Assembly: GCF_050947335.1 (NCBI RefSeq)
Contig: NW_027473710.1
Span: 103,575-167,574 of the forward strand
Source of the DNA: Megachile rotundata
Taxonomy: Eukaryota; Arthropoda; Insecta; Hymenoptera; Megachilidae
Direction: 5' to 3'
DNA length: 64,000 nucleotides
Numbering within the stretch: position 1 is the first letter of the stretch; each line of letters opens with the position of its first letter. The position numbers and the translations under genes are program-made. This document shows, one piece after another, positions 10,909 through 25,172 of this stretch. The notes below the pieces were generated by a model. That model did not search any database, was not told the origin of the DNA, and was given only the letters and a program-made list of their open reading frames with translations.

Positions 10909-13523
10909 TATGATCGATTGAACGACAATTTATATACTTGTTTCTCTCATTATTATCAATCTAACTCATATTATTAGCCATATTATGCTTATATGATCGA
11001 TAGAACGACAATTTCTAAACCTGTTACTCTCATTATTATCAATCTAACTCATATTATTAGCCATATTATGCTTATATGATCGATAGAATGACAATTACTA
11101 TACTTATTCCTCTTACTATTATCAAGCTAACTCATATTATTAGCCATATTATGCTTATATGATCGATTGAACGAAGATTACTGTACTTATTACTCTTATT
11201 ATTACCAATCTAACTCATATTATTAGCCATATTATGCTTGTATTATCGATAGAACGACATATACTATGCTTGTTACTCATATTATTATCAATCTAACTCA
11301 TATTATTCGCCATATTATGCAGATATGATCGATAGAACGGCAATTACTATTCTTATTACTCTTGCTATTATCAGTCTAACTCATATTATTAGCCATATTA
11401 TGCTTATAATATCGATTGCACGACAATTTCTATACTTGTTACTCTTATTATTATCAATCTAACTCATATTATTAGCCATATTATGCTTATATTATCGATA
11501 GAACGACAATTACTATACTTGTTACTCTTATTATTATCAATCTAACTCATATTATTGGCCATATTATGCTTATATGATCGATAGAACGACAATTACTATA
11601 CTTATTACTGTTATTATTTCAATCTAACTCATATTATTGGCCATATTATGCTTATATTATCGATAGAACGACAATTACTATACTCATTACTCTTATTATT
11701 ATCAATCTAACTCATATTATTAGCCATATTATGCTTATATGATCGATAGAACGACAATTACTATACTTATTCCTCTTACGATTATCAAGCTAACTCATAT
11801 TATTAGCCATATTATGCTTATATGATCGATTGAACGAAGATTACTGTACTTATTACTCTTATTACTACCAATCTAACTCATATTATTAGCCATATTATGC
11901 TTATATTATCGATAGAACGACAATTACTATACTTGTTACTCTTATTATTATCAATCTAACTCATATTATTAGCCATATTATGCTTATATGATCGATTGAA
12001 CGACAATTTATATACTTGTTTCTCTCATTATTATCACTCTAACTCATATTATTAGCCATATTATGCTTATATGATCGATAGAACGACAATTTCTAAACCT
12101 GTTACTCTCATTATTATCAATCTAACTCATATTATTAGCCATATTATGCTTATATGATCGATAGAATGACAATTACTATACTTATTACTCTTATTATTAT
12201 CAATCTAACTCATATTATTAGCCATATAATGCTTATAATATCGATTGAACGACAATTTCTAAACCTGTTACTCTCATTATTATCAATCTAGCTCATATTA
12301 TTAGCCATATTATGCTCTTATGATCGATAGAATGACAATTACTATACTTATTACTCTTATTATTATCAATCTAACTCATATTATTAGCCATATAATGCTG
12401 ATATGATCGATTGAACGACAATTACTATACTTATTACTGTTATTATTATTACTAATCGAACTCATATTATTGGCCATATTATGCTTATATGATCGATTGA
12501 ACGAGGATTACTGTACTTATTACTCTTATTATTACCAATCTAACTCATATTATTAGCCATATTATGCTTAAATTATCGATAGAACGACAATTACTATACT
12601 TGTTACTCTTATAATTATCAATCTAACTCATATTATTAGCCATATTATGCTTATATGATCGATTGAACGACAATTTCTAAACCTGGTACTCTCATTATTA
12701 TCAATCTAACTCATATTATTAGCCATATTATGCTTATATTATCGATATAACGACAATTTCTATACTTGTTACTATTATTGTTATCAATCTAACTCATATT
12801 ATTAGCCATCTTATGCTTATATGATCGATTGAACGACAATTTCTAAACCTGTTACTCTCATTATAATCAATCTAACTCACATTATTAGCCATATTATGCT
12901 TATATGATCGATAGAAATACAATTACTATACTTATTCCTCTTACTATTATCAAGCTAACTCATATTATTAACCATATTATGCTTATATGATCGATAGAAT
13001 GACAATTACTATACTTATTCCTCTTACTATTATCAAGCTAACTCATATTATTAGCCATATTATGCTTATATGATCGATTGAACGAAGATTACTGTACTTA
13101 TTACTCTTATTATTACCAATCTAACTCATATTATTAGCCATATTATGCTTATATTATCGATAGAACGACAATTACTATACTTGTTACTCTTATTATTATC
13201 AATCTACCTCATATTATTGGCCATATTATGTGGATATGATCGATAGGACGACAATTACTATACTCATTACTCTTATTATTATCAATCTAACTCATATTAT
13301 TAGCCATATTATGCTTATATGATCGATAGAACGACAATTACTATACATATTACTGTTATTATTATCAATCTAACTCATATTATTGGCCATATTATGCTTA
13401 TATGATCGATAGAATGACAATTACTATACTTATTACTCTTATTATTATTAATCTAACTCATATTATTAGCCATATAATGCTTATAATATCGATTGAACGA
13501 CAATTACTATACTTGTTACTCTT
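10530..13523. repeat. 36-monomer higher-order repeat, copy 1
   Basis: This segment is followed directly by a second copy at an offset of 2990 bp (2994 before the private CTAG duplication near 10712). That is 36 monomers. Shared markers are ATTACACTTATT (near 10776), ATGCTCTTATG, GCTTGTATTATCG (11236/14226), TTATCACTCTAAC (12031/15021), TATTGTTATC (near 12776/15766) and AATCTACCTC (13201/16191). The match ends at 13318, where this copy continues TTATATGATCG and the second copy TTATAATATCG. Confidence 0.88.
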
Positions 13524-16308
13524 ATTATTATCAATCTAACTCATATTATTAGCCATATTATGCTTATATGATCGATAGAATGACAATTACTATACTTATT
13601 ACTCTTATTATTATCAATCTAACTCATATTATTAGCCATATAATGCTTATAATATCGATTGAACGACAATTTCTAAACCTGTTACTCTCATTATTATCAA
13701 TCTAGCTCATATTATTAGCCATATTATGCTCTTATGATCGATAGAATGACAATTACTATACTTATTACACTTATTATTATCAATCTAACTCATATTATTA
13801 GCCATATTATGCTTATAATATCGATTGAACGACAATTACTATACTTGTTACTCTTATTATTATCAATCTAACTCATATTATTAGCCATATTATGCTTATA
13901 TGATCGATTGAACGACAATTTATATACTTGTTTCTCTCATTATTATCAATCTAACTCATATTATTAGCCATATTATGCTTATATGATCGATAGAACGACA
14001 ATTTCTAAACCTGTTACTCTCATTATTATCAATCTAACTCATATTATTAGCCATATTATGCTTATATGATCGATAGAATGACAATTACTATACTTATTCC
14101 TCTTACTATTATCAAGCTAACTCATATTATTAGCCATATTATGCTTATATGATCGATTGAACGAAGATTACTGTACTTATTACTCTTATTATTACCAATC
14201 TAACTCATATTATTAGCCATATTATGCTTGTATTATCGATAGAACGACATATACTATGCTTGTTACTCATATTATTATCAATCTAACTCATATTATTCGC
14301 CATATTATGCAGATATGATCGATAGAACGGCAATTACTATTCTTATTACTCTTGCTATTATCAGTCTAACTCATATTATTAGCCATATTATGCTTATAAT
14401 ATCGATTGCACGACAATTTCTATACTTGTTACTCTTATTATTATCAATCTAACTCATATTATTAGCCATATTATGCTTATATTATCGATAGAACGACAAT
14501 TACTATACTTGTTACTCTTATTATTATCAATCTAACTCATATTATTGGCCATATTATGCTTATATGATCGATAGAACGACAATTACTATACTTATTACTG
14601 TTATTATTTCAATCTAACTCATATTATTGGCCATATTATGCTTATATTATCGATAGAACGACAATTACTATACTCATTACTCTTATTATTATCAATCTAA
14701 CTCATATTATTAGCCATATTATGCTTATATGATCGATAGAACGACAATTACTATACTTATTCCTCTTACGATTATCAAGCTAACTCATATTATTAGCCAT
14801 ATTATGCTTATATGATCGATTGAACGAAGATTACTGTACTTATTACTCTTATTACTACCAATCTAACTCATATTATTAGCCATATTATGCTTATATTATC
14901 GATAGAACGACAATTACTATACTTGTTACTCTTATTATTATCAATCTAACTCATATTATTAGCCATATTATGCTTATATGATCGATTGAACGACAATTTA
15001 TATACTTGTTTCTCTCATTATTATCACTCTAACTCATATTATTAGCCATATTATGCTTATATGATCGATAGAACGACAATTTCTAAACCTGTTACTCTCA
15101 TTATTATCAATCTAACTCATATTATTAGCCATATTATGCTTATATGATCGATAGAATGACAATTACTATACTTATTACTCTTATTATTATCAATCTAACT
15201 CATATTATTAGCCATATAATGCTTATAATATCGATTGAACGACAATTTCTAAACCTGTTACTCTCATTATTATCAATCTAGCTCATATTATTAGCCATAT
15301 TATGCTCTTATGATCGATAGAATGACAATTACTATACTTATTACTCTTATTATTATCAATCTAACTCATATTATTAGCCATATAATGCTGATATGATCGA
15401 TTGAACGACAATTACTATACTTATTACTGTTATTATTATTACTAATCGAACTCATATTATTGGCCATATTATGCTTATATGATCGATTGAACGAGGATTA
15501 CTGTACTTATTACTCTTATTATTACCAATCTAACTCATATTATTAGCCATATTATGCTTAAATTATCGATAGAACGACAATTACTATACTTGTTACTCTT
15601 ATAATTATCAATCTAACTCATATTATTAGCCATATTATGCTTATATGATCGATTGAACGACAATTTCTAAACCTGGTACTCTCATTATTATCAATCTAAC
15701 TCATATTATTAGCCATATTATGCTTATATTATCGATATAACGACAATTTCTATACTTGTTACTATTATTGTTATCAATCTAACTCATATTATTAGCCATC
15801 TTATGCTTATATGATCGATTGAACGACAATTTCTAAACCTGTTACTCTCATTATAATCAATCTAACTCACATTATTAGCCATATTATGCTTATATGATCG
15901 ATAGAATGACAATTACTATACTTATTCCTCTTACTATTATCAAGCTAACTCATATTATTAACCATATTATGCTTATATGATCGATAGAATGACAATTACT
16001 ATACTTATTCCTCTTACTATTATCAAGCTAACTCATATTATTAGCCATATTATGCTTATATGATCGATTGAACGAAGATTACTGTACTTATTACTCTTAT
16101 TATTACCAATCTAACTCATATTATTAGCCATATTATGCTTATATTATCGATAGAACGACAATTACTATACTTGTTACTCTTATTATTATCAATCTACCTC
16201 ATATTATTGGCCATATTATGTGGATATGATCGATAGGACGACAATTACTATACTCATTACTCTTATTATTATCAATCTAACTCATATTATTAGCCATATT
16301 ATGCTTAT
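13524..16308. repeat. 36-monomer higher-order repeat, copy 2 (truncated)
   Basis: Tandem partner of 10530-13523, about 200 bp shorter because it switches at 16308 into the block shared with 9640-10908. Within the overlap the copies are nearly identical; one difference is AGAAATACAAT near 12913 against AGAATGACAAT here. Confidence 0.88.
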
Positions 16309-17385
16309 AATATCGATTGCACGACAATTTCTATACTTGTTACTCTTATTATTATCAATCTAACTCATATTATTAGCCATATTATGCTTATATTATCGAT
16401 AGAACGACAATTACTATACTTGTTACTCTTATTATTATCAATCTAACTCATATTATTGGCCATATTATGCTTATATGATCGATAGAACGACAATTACTAT
16501 ACTTATTACTGTTATTATTTCAATCTAACTCATATTATTGGCCATATTATGCTTATATTATCGATAGAACGACAATTACTATACTCATTACTCTTATTAT
16601 TATCAATCTAACTCATATTATTAGCCATATTATGCTTATATGATCGATAGAACGACAATTACTATACTTATTCCTCTTACGATTATCAAGCTAACTCATA
16701 TTATTAGCCATATTATGCTTATATGATCGACTGAACGAAGATTACTGTACTTATTACTCTTATTATTACCAATCTAACTCATATTATTAGCCATATTATG
16801 CTTATATTATCGATAGAACGACAATTACTATACTTGTTACTCTTATTATTATCAATCTAACTCATATTATTAGCCATATTATGCTTATATGATCGATTGA
16901 ACGACAATTTATATACTTGTTTCTCTCATTATTATCAATCTAACTCATATTATTAGCCATATTATGCTTATATGATCGATAGAACGACAATTTCTAAACC
17001 TGTTACTCTCATTATTATCAATCTAACTCATATTATTAGCCATATTATGCTTATATGATCGATAGAATGACAATTACTATACTTATTACTCTTATTATTA
17101 TCAATCTAACTCATATTATTAGCCATATAATGCTTATAATATCGATTGAACGACAATTTCTAAACCTGTTACTCTCATTATTATCAATCTAGCTCATATT
17201 ATTAGCCATATTATGCTCTTATGATCGATAGAATGACAATTACTATACTTATTACACTTATTATTATCAATCTAACTCATATTATTAGCCATATTATGCT
17301 TATAATATCGATTGAACGACAATTACTATACTTGTTACTCTTATTATTATCAATCTAACTCATATTATTAGCCATATTATGCTTA
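16120..17385. repeat. 1.27-kb block, copy 2 (partner 9640-10908)
   Basis: Offset about 6480 from 9640-10908. It overlaps the start of the next mosaic segment, because from 16860 onward the sequence also follows 5150-7006 at offset 11710. The junction with the preceding 36-monomer repeat is at about 16308. Confidence 0.8.
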
Positions 17386-18716
17386 TATTATCGATATAAC
17401 GACAATTTCTATACTTGTTACTATTATTATTATCAATCTAACTCATATTATTAGCCATCTTATGCTTATATGATCGATTGAACGACAATTTCTAAACCTG
17501 TTACTCTCATTATAATCAATCTAACTCACATTATTAGCCATATTATGCTTATATGATCGATAGAATGACAATTACTATACTTATTCCTCTTACTATTATC
17601 AAGCTAACTCATATTATTAGCCATATTATGCTTATATGATCGATAGAATGACAATTACTATACTTATTCCTCTTACTATTATCAAGCTAACTCATATTAT
17701 TAGCCATATTATGCTTATATGATCGATTGAACGAAGATTACTGTACTTATTACTCTTATTATTACCAATCTAACTCATATTATTAGCCATATTATGCTTA
17801 TATTATCGATAGAACGACAATTACTATACTTGTTACTCTTATTATTATCAATCTAACTGATATTATTGGCCATATTATGTGGATATGATCGATAGGACGA
17901 CAATTACTATACTCATTACTCTTATTATTATCAATCTAACTCATATTATTAGCCATATTATGCTTATATGATCGATAGAACGACAATTACTATACATATT
18001 ACTGTTATTATTATCAATCTAACTCATATTATTAACCATATAATGCTGATATGATCGATTGAACGACAATTACTATACTTATTACTGTTATTATTATTAC
18101 TAATCGAACTCATATTATTGGCCATATTATGCTTATATGATCGATTGAACGAGGATTACTGTACTTATTACTCTTATTATTACCAATCTAACTCATATTA
18201 TTAGCCATATTATGCTTAAATTATCGATAGAACGACAATTACTATACTTGTTACTCTTATAATTATCAATCTAACTCATATTATTAGCCATATTATGCTT
18301 ATATGATCGATTGAACGACAATTTCTAAACCTGGTACTCTCATTATTATCAATCTAACTCATATTATTAGCCATATTATGCTTATATGATCGATAGAATG
18401 ACAATTACTATACTTATTCCTCTTACTATTATCAAGCTAACTCATATTATTAGCCATATTATGCTTATATGATCGATTGAACGAAGATTACTGTACTTAT
18501 TACTCTTATTATTACCAATCTAACTCATATTATTAGCCATATTATGCTTGTATTATCGATAGAACGACATATACTATGCTTGTTACTCATATTATTATCA
18601 ATCTAACTCATATTATTCGCCATATTATGCAGATATGATCGATAGAACGACAATTACTATTCTTATTACTCTTGCTATTATCAGTCTAACTCATATTATT
18701 AGCCATATTATGCTTA
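16860..18716. repeat. 1.86-kb block repeating 5150-7006
   Basis: Constant offset of 11710 from 5150-7006, supported by TTTATATACTTGTTTCTC, ATGCTCTTATG with ATTACACTTATT (17217-17258), GATATAACG (17391) and GCTTGTATTATCG (18546). A private change is CTAACTGATATT near 17855 (G for C). The match ends at 18717, where this copy has TTATATGATCGATTGAACG and the partner has TTATAATATCGATTGCACG. Confidence 0.85.
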
Positions 18717-20760
18717 TATGATCGATTGAACGACAATTTCTAAACCTGTTACTCTCATTATTATCAATCTAACTCACATTATTAGCCATATTATGCTTAT
18801 ATGATCGATAGAATGACATTTACTATACTTATTCCTCTTACTATTATCAAGCTAACTCATATTATTAGCCATATTATGCTTATATGATGGATAGAACGAC
18901 AATTACTATACTTATTACTGTTATTATTTCATTCTAACTCATATTATTGGCCATATTATGCATATATGATCGATAGAACGACAATTACTATACTTGTTAC
19001 TCTTATAATTATCAATCTATCTCATATTATTAGCCATATTATGCTTATATGATCGATTGAACGACAATTTCTAAACCTGGTACTCTCATTATTATCAATC
19101 TAACTCATATTATTAGCCATATTATGCTTATATGATCGATAGAATGACAATTACTATACTTATTCCTCTTACTATTAACAAGCTAACTCATATTATTAGC
19201 CATATTATGCTTATATGATCCATTGAACGAAGATTACTGAACTTATTACTCTTATTATTACCAATCTAACTTATATTATTAGCCATATTATGCTTATATT
19301 ATCGATAGAACGACATATACTATGCTTGTTACTCATATTATTATCAATCTAACTCATATTATTCGCCATATTATGCTTATATGATCGATTGAACGACAAT
19401 TACTATACTTGTTACTCTTATTATTATCAATGTAACTCATATTATTTGCCATATTATGCTTATATTATCGATTGAACGACAATTTCTAAACCTGTTACTC
19501 TCATTATTATCAATCGAACTCATATTATTAGCCATATTATGCTTATATGATCGATAGGACGACAATTTCTAAACCTGTTACTCTCATTATTATCAATCGA
19601 ACTCATATTATTAGCCATATTATGCTTATATGATCGATAGGACGACAATTACTATACTCATTACTCTTATTATTATCAATCTAACTCATATTATTAGCCA
19701 TATTACGCTTATATGACCGATAGAACGACAATTACTATACTTATTACTGTTATTATTTCAATCTAACTCATATTATTGGCCATATTATGCTTATATGATC
19801 GATAGAATGACAATTACTACACTTGTTACTCTTATTATTATCAATCTAACTCACATTATTAGCCATATTCTGCTTATATGATCGATTGAACGACAATTTC
19901 TAAACCTGTTACTCTCATTATTATCAATCTAACTCACATTATTAGCCATATTATGCTTATATGATCGATAGAATGACAATTACTATACTTATTCCTCTTA
20001 CTATTATCAAGCTAACTCATATTATTAGCCATATTATGCTTATATGATCGATAGAACGACAATTACTATACTTATTACTGTTATTATTTCAATCTAACTC
20101 ATATTATTGGCCATATTATGCTTATATGATCGATAGAACGACAATTACTACACTTGTTACTCTTACTATTATCAATCTAACTCATACTATTAGCCATATT
20201 ATGCTAATATTATCGATAGAACGACAATTACTATACTTGTTACTCTTATTATCATCAATCTAACTCATATTATTGGCCATATTATGTGGATATGATCGAT
20301 AGGACGACAATTACTATACTCATTACTCTTATTATTATCAATCTAACTCATATTATTAGCCATATTATGCTTACAATATCGATTGCACGACAATTTCTAT
20401 ACTTGTTACTCTTATTATTATCAATCTAACTCATATTATTAGCCATATTATGCTTATATTATCGATAGAACGACAATTACTATACTTGTTACTCTTATTA
20501 TTATCAATCTAACTCATATTATTGGCCATATTATGCTTATATGATCGATAGAACGACAATTACTATACTTATTACTGTTATTATTTCAATCTAACTCATA
20601 TTATTGGCCATATTATGCTTATATTATCGATAGAACGACAATTACTATACTCATTACTCTTATTATTATCAATCTAACTCATATTATTAGCCATATTATG
20701 CTTATATGATCGATAGAACGACAATTACTATACTTATTCCTCTCAAGCTAACTCATATTA
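17690..20760. repeat. 3-kb higher-order block, copy 1 (partner 21665-24660)
   Basis: Matches 21665-23475 at offsets 3975 and 3974, then 23516-24630 at 3890. The change in offset is one extra monomer here: the pair TCGATAGGACGACAATT with TCAATCGAACTC appears twice around 19510-19630 but once in the partner. Shared markers are TATGATGGATAGAACG (18881/22855), TCATTCTAACTC (18930/22904), ATATTCTGCTT (near 19866/23756) and ATGCTAATATTATCG (near 20202/24092). A private deletion of about 10 bp follows ATTCCTCT at 20741, where most copies read ATTCCTCTTACGATTATCAAG. Confidence 0.85.
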
Positions 20761-20872
20761 TTAGCCATATTATGCTTATATGATTGATTGAACGAAGATT
20801 ACTGTACTTATTACTCTTATTATTACCAATCTAACTCATATTATTAGCCATATTATGCTTATATTATCGATA

Positions 20873-21640
20873 GAACGACATATACTATGCTTGTTACTCA
20901 TATTATTATCAATCTAACTCATATTATTCGCCATATTATGCTTATACGATCGATTGAACGACAATTACTATACTTGTTACTCTTACTATTATCAATCTAA
21001 CTCATACTATTAGCCATGTTATGCTTATATTATCGATAGAACGACAATTTACTATACTTGTTACTCTTATTATTATCAATCTAACTCATATTATTGGCCA
21101 TATTATGTGGATATGATCGATAGGACGACAATTACTATACTCATTACTCTTATTATTATCAATCTAACTCATATTATTAACCATATTATGCAGATATGAT
21201 CGATAGAACGACAATTACTATACTTATTACTCTTGCTATTATCAATCTAACTCATATTATTAGCCATATTATGCTTATATGATTGATTGAACGAGGATTA
21301 CTATACTTGATTCTCTCATTATTATCAATCTAACTCATATTATTAGCCATATTATGCTTATTTGATCGATAGAACGACAATTACTATACTTATTACTCTT
21401 ATTATTATCAATCTAACTCATATTATGAGCCATATTATGCTTATAATATCGATTGAAACGACAATTACTATACTTGTTACTCTTATTATTATCAATCTAA
21501 CTCATATTATTAGCCATATTATGCTTATATTATCGATAGAACGACAATTACTATACTTGTTACTCTTATTATTATCAATCTAACTCATATTATTAACCAT
21601 ATAATGCAGATGTGATCGATAGAACGACAATTACTATACT
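20873..21640. repeat. 0.77-kb block, copy 1 (partner 25602-26369)
   Basis: Offset 4729 to 25602-26369, with shared markers TTATACGATCG (near 20942), CCATGTTATG (near 21013), TGATTGATTGAACGAGG (near 21281), GCTTATTTGATCG (near 21357) and ATTATGAGCC (near 21423). Private one-base gains are AATTTACTATAC near 21049 and GATTGAAACG near 21457; the latter lines up two units in one frame and produces a chance 73-codon ORF. GCAGATGTGATCG near 21606 is also private. Confidence 0.82.
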
Positions 21641-21664
21641 CATTACTCTTATTATTATCAATCT

Positions 21665-24660
21665 AACTCATATTATTAGCCATATTATGCTCATATGATC
21701 GATTGAACGAAGATTACTGTACTTTTTACTCTTATTATTACCAATCTAACTCATATTATTAGCCATATTATGCTTATATTATCGATAGAACGACAATTAC
21801 TATACTTGTTACTCTTATTATTATCAATCTAACTCATATTATTGGCCATATTATGTGGATATGATCGATAGGACGACAATTACTATACTCATTACTCTTA
21901 TTATTATCAATCTAACTCATATTATTAGCCATATTATGCTTATATGATCGATAGAACGACAATTACTATACATATTACTGTTATTATTATCAATCTAACT
22001 CATATTATTAACCATATAATGCTGATATGATCGATTGAACGACAATTACTATACTTATTACTGTTATTATTATTACTAATCGAACTCATATTATTGGCCA
22101 TATTATGCTTATATGATCGATTGAACGAGGATTACTGTACTTATTACTCTTATTATTACCAATCTAACTCATATTATTAGCCATATTATGCTTAAATTAT
22201 CGATAGAACGACAATTACTATACTTGTTACTCTTATAATTATCAATCTAACTCATATTATTAGCCATATTATGCTTATATGATCGATTGAACGACAATTT
22301 CTAAACCTGGTACTCTCATTATTATCAATCTAACTCATATTATTAGCCATATTATGCTTATATGATCGATAGAATGACAATTACTATACTTATTCCTCTT
22401 ACTATTATCAAGCTAACTCATATTATTAGCCATATTATGCTTATATGATCGATTGAACGAAGATTACTGTACTTATTACTCTTATTATTACCAATCTAAC
22501 TCATATTATTAGCCATATTATGCTTGTATTATCGATAGAACGACATATACTATGCTTGTTACTCATATTATTATCAATCTAACTCATATATTCGCCATAT
22601 TATGCAGATATGATCGATAGAACGACAATTACTATTCTTATTACTCTTGCTATTATCAGTCTAACTCATATTATTAGCCATATTATGCTTATATGATCGA
22701 TTGAACGACAATTTCTAAACTGTTACTCTCATTATTATCAATCTAACTCACATTATTAGCCATATTATGCTTATATGATCGATAGAATGACATTTACTAT
22801 ACTTATTCCTCTTACTATTATCAAGCTAACTCATATTATTAGCCATATTATGCTTATATGATGGATAGAACGACAATTACTATACTTATTACTGTTATTA
22901 TTTCATTCTAACTCATATTATTGGCCATATTATGCATATATGATCGATAGAACGACAATTACTATACTTGTTACTCTTATAATTATCAATCTATCTCATA
23001 TTATTAGCCATATTATGCTTATATGATCGATTGAACGACAATTTCTAAACCTGGTACTCTCATTATTATCAATCTAACTCATATTATTAGCCATATTATG
23101 CTTATATGATGGATAGAATGACAATTACTATACTTATTCCTCTACTATTAACAAGCTAACTCATATTATTAGCCATATTATGCTTATATGATCCATTGAA
23201 CGAAGATTACTGAACTTATTACTCTTATTATTACCAATCTAACTTATATTATTAGCCATATTATGCTTATATTATCGATAGAACGACATATACTATGCTT
23301 GTTACTCATATTATTATCAATCTAACTCATATTATTCGCCATATTATGCTTATATGATCGATTGAACGACAATTACTATACTTGTTACTCTTATTATTAT
23401 CAATGTAACTCATATTATTTGCCATATTATGCTTATATTATCGATTGAACGACAATTTCTAAACCTGTTACTCTCATTATTATCAATCGAACTCATATTA
23501 TTAGCCATATTATGCTTATATGATCGATAGGACGACAATTACTATACTCATTACTCTTATTATTATCAATCTAACTCATATTATTAGCCATATTACGCTT
23601 ATATGACCGATAGAACGACAATTACTATACTTATTACTGTTATTATTTCAATCTAACTCATATTATTGGCCATATTATGCTTATATGATCGATAGAATGA
23701 CAATTACTACACTTGTTACTCTTATTATTATCAATCTAACTCACATTATTAGCCATATTCTGCTTATATGATCGATTGAACGACAATTTCTAAACCTGTT
23801 ACTCTCATTATTATCAATCTAACTCACATTATTAGCCATATTATGCTTATATGATCGATAGAATGACAATTACTATACTTATTCCTCTTACTATTATCAA
23901 GCTAACTCATATTATTAGCCATAATATGCTTATATGATCGATAGAACGACAATTACTATACTTATTACTGTTATTATTTCAATCTAACTCATATTATTGG
24001 CCATATTATGCTTATATGATCGATAGAACGACAATTACTACACTTGTTACTCTTACTATTATCAATCTAACTCATACTATTAGCCATATTATGCTAATAT
24101 TATCGATAGAACGACAATTACTATACTTGTTACTCTTATTATCATCAATCTAACTCATATTATTGGCCATATTATGTGGATATGATCGATAGGACGACAA
24201 TTACTATACTCATTACTCTTATTATTATCAATCTAACTCATATTATTAGCCATATTATGCTTATAATATCGATTGCACGACAATTTCTATACTTGTTACT
24301 CTTATTATTATCAATCTAACTCATATTATTAGCCATATTATGCTTATATTATCGATAGAACGCCAATTACTATACTTGTTACTCTTATTATTATCAATCT
24401 AACTCATATTATTGGCCATATTATGCTTATATGATCGATAGAACGACAATTACTATACTTATTACTGTTATTATTTCAATGTAACTCATATTATTGGCCA
24501 TATTATGCTTATATTATCGATAGAACGACAATTACTATACTCATTACTCTTATTATTATCAATCTAACTCATATTATTAGCCATATTATGCTTATATGAT
24601 CGATAGAACGACAATTACTATACTTATTCCTCTTACGATTATCAAGCTAACTCATATTAT
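21665..24660. repeat. 3-kb higher-order block, copy 2 (partner 17690-20760)
   Basis: The partner copy lacks nothing major; this one lacks the extra GGACG monomer. Small private changes are CATATATTCGCC near 22588 (one base short), TCTAAACTGTTAC near 22720 (one short), ATTCCTCTACTATT near 23140 (two short), TATGATGGATAGAATG near 23106 and CCATAATATGC near 23921. Bases 23516-24858 are copied again at 40440-41782 (offset 16924). Confidence 0.85.
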
Positions 24661-24840
24661 TAGCCATATTATGCTTATATGATCGATTGAACGAAGATTA
24701 CTGTACTTATTACTCTTATTATTACCAATCTAACTCATATTATTAGCCATATTATGCTTATATTATCGATAGAACGACAATTACTGTACTTGTTACTCTT
24801 ATTATTATCAATCTAACTCATATTATTAGCCATATTATGC

Positions 24841-25172
24841 TTATATGATCGATAGAATGACAATTACTATACTTATTACTCTTATTATTATCAATCTAAC
24901 TCATATTATTAGCCATATAATGCTTATAATATCGATTGAACGACAATTTCTAAACCTGTTACTCTCATTATTATCAATCTAGCTCATATTATTAGCCATA
25001 TTATGCTTATATGATCGATAGAATGACAATTACTATACTTATTACTCTTATTATTATCAATCTAACTCATATTATTAGCCATATAATGCTTATAATATCG
25101 ATTGAACGACAATTTCTAAACCTGTTACTCTCATTATTATCAATCTAGCTCATATTATTAGCCATATTATGC
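24841..25172. repeat. two tandem copies of a 166-bp dimer
   Basis: A two-monomer unit is repeated exactly at an offset of 166 bp (24841, 25007, with the start of a third at 25173). Its first monomer contains GATAGAATGACAATT and its second has CCATATAATGCTTATAATATCG with TCTAAACCTGTTAC and the tail ATCAATCTAGCTC. It is the smallest multi-monomer expansion I could see. Confidence 0.82.

Noticed and set aside
21362..21583. 73-codon open reading frame on the plus strand
   Set aside because: It starts at TTG, is composed only of satellite monomers, depends on a private one-base insertion near 21457, and is absent from the sister copies at about 26091, 30322, 34140 and 47160. The composition is nearly all I, L, T and S, as expected from ATT/CTT-rich repeats.
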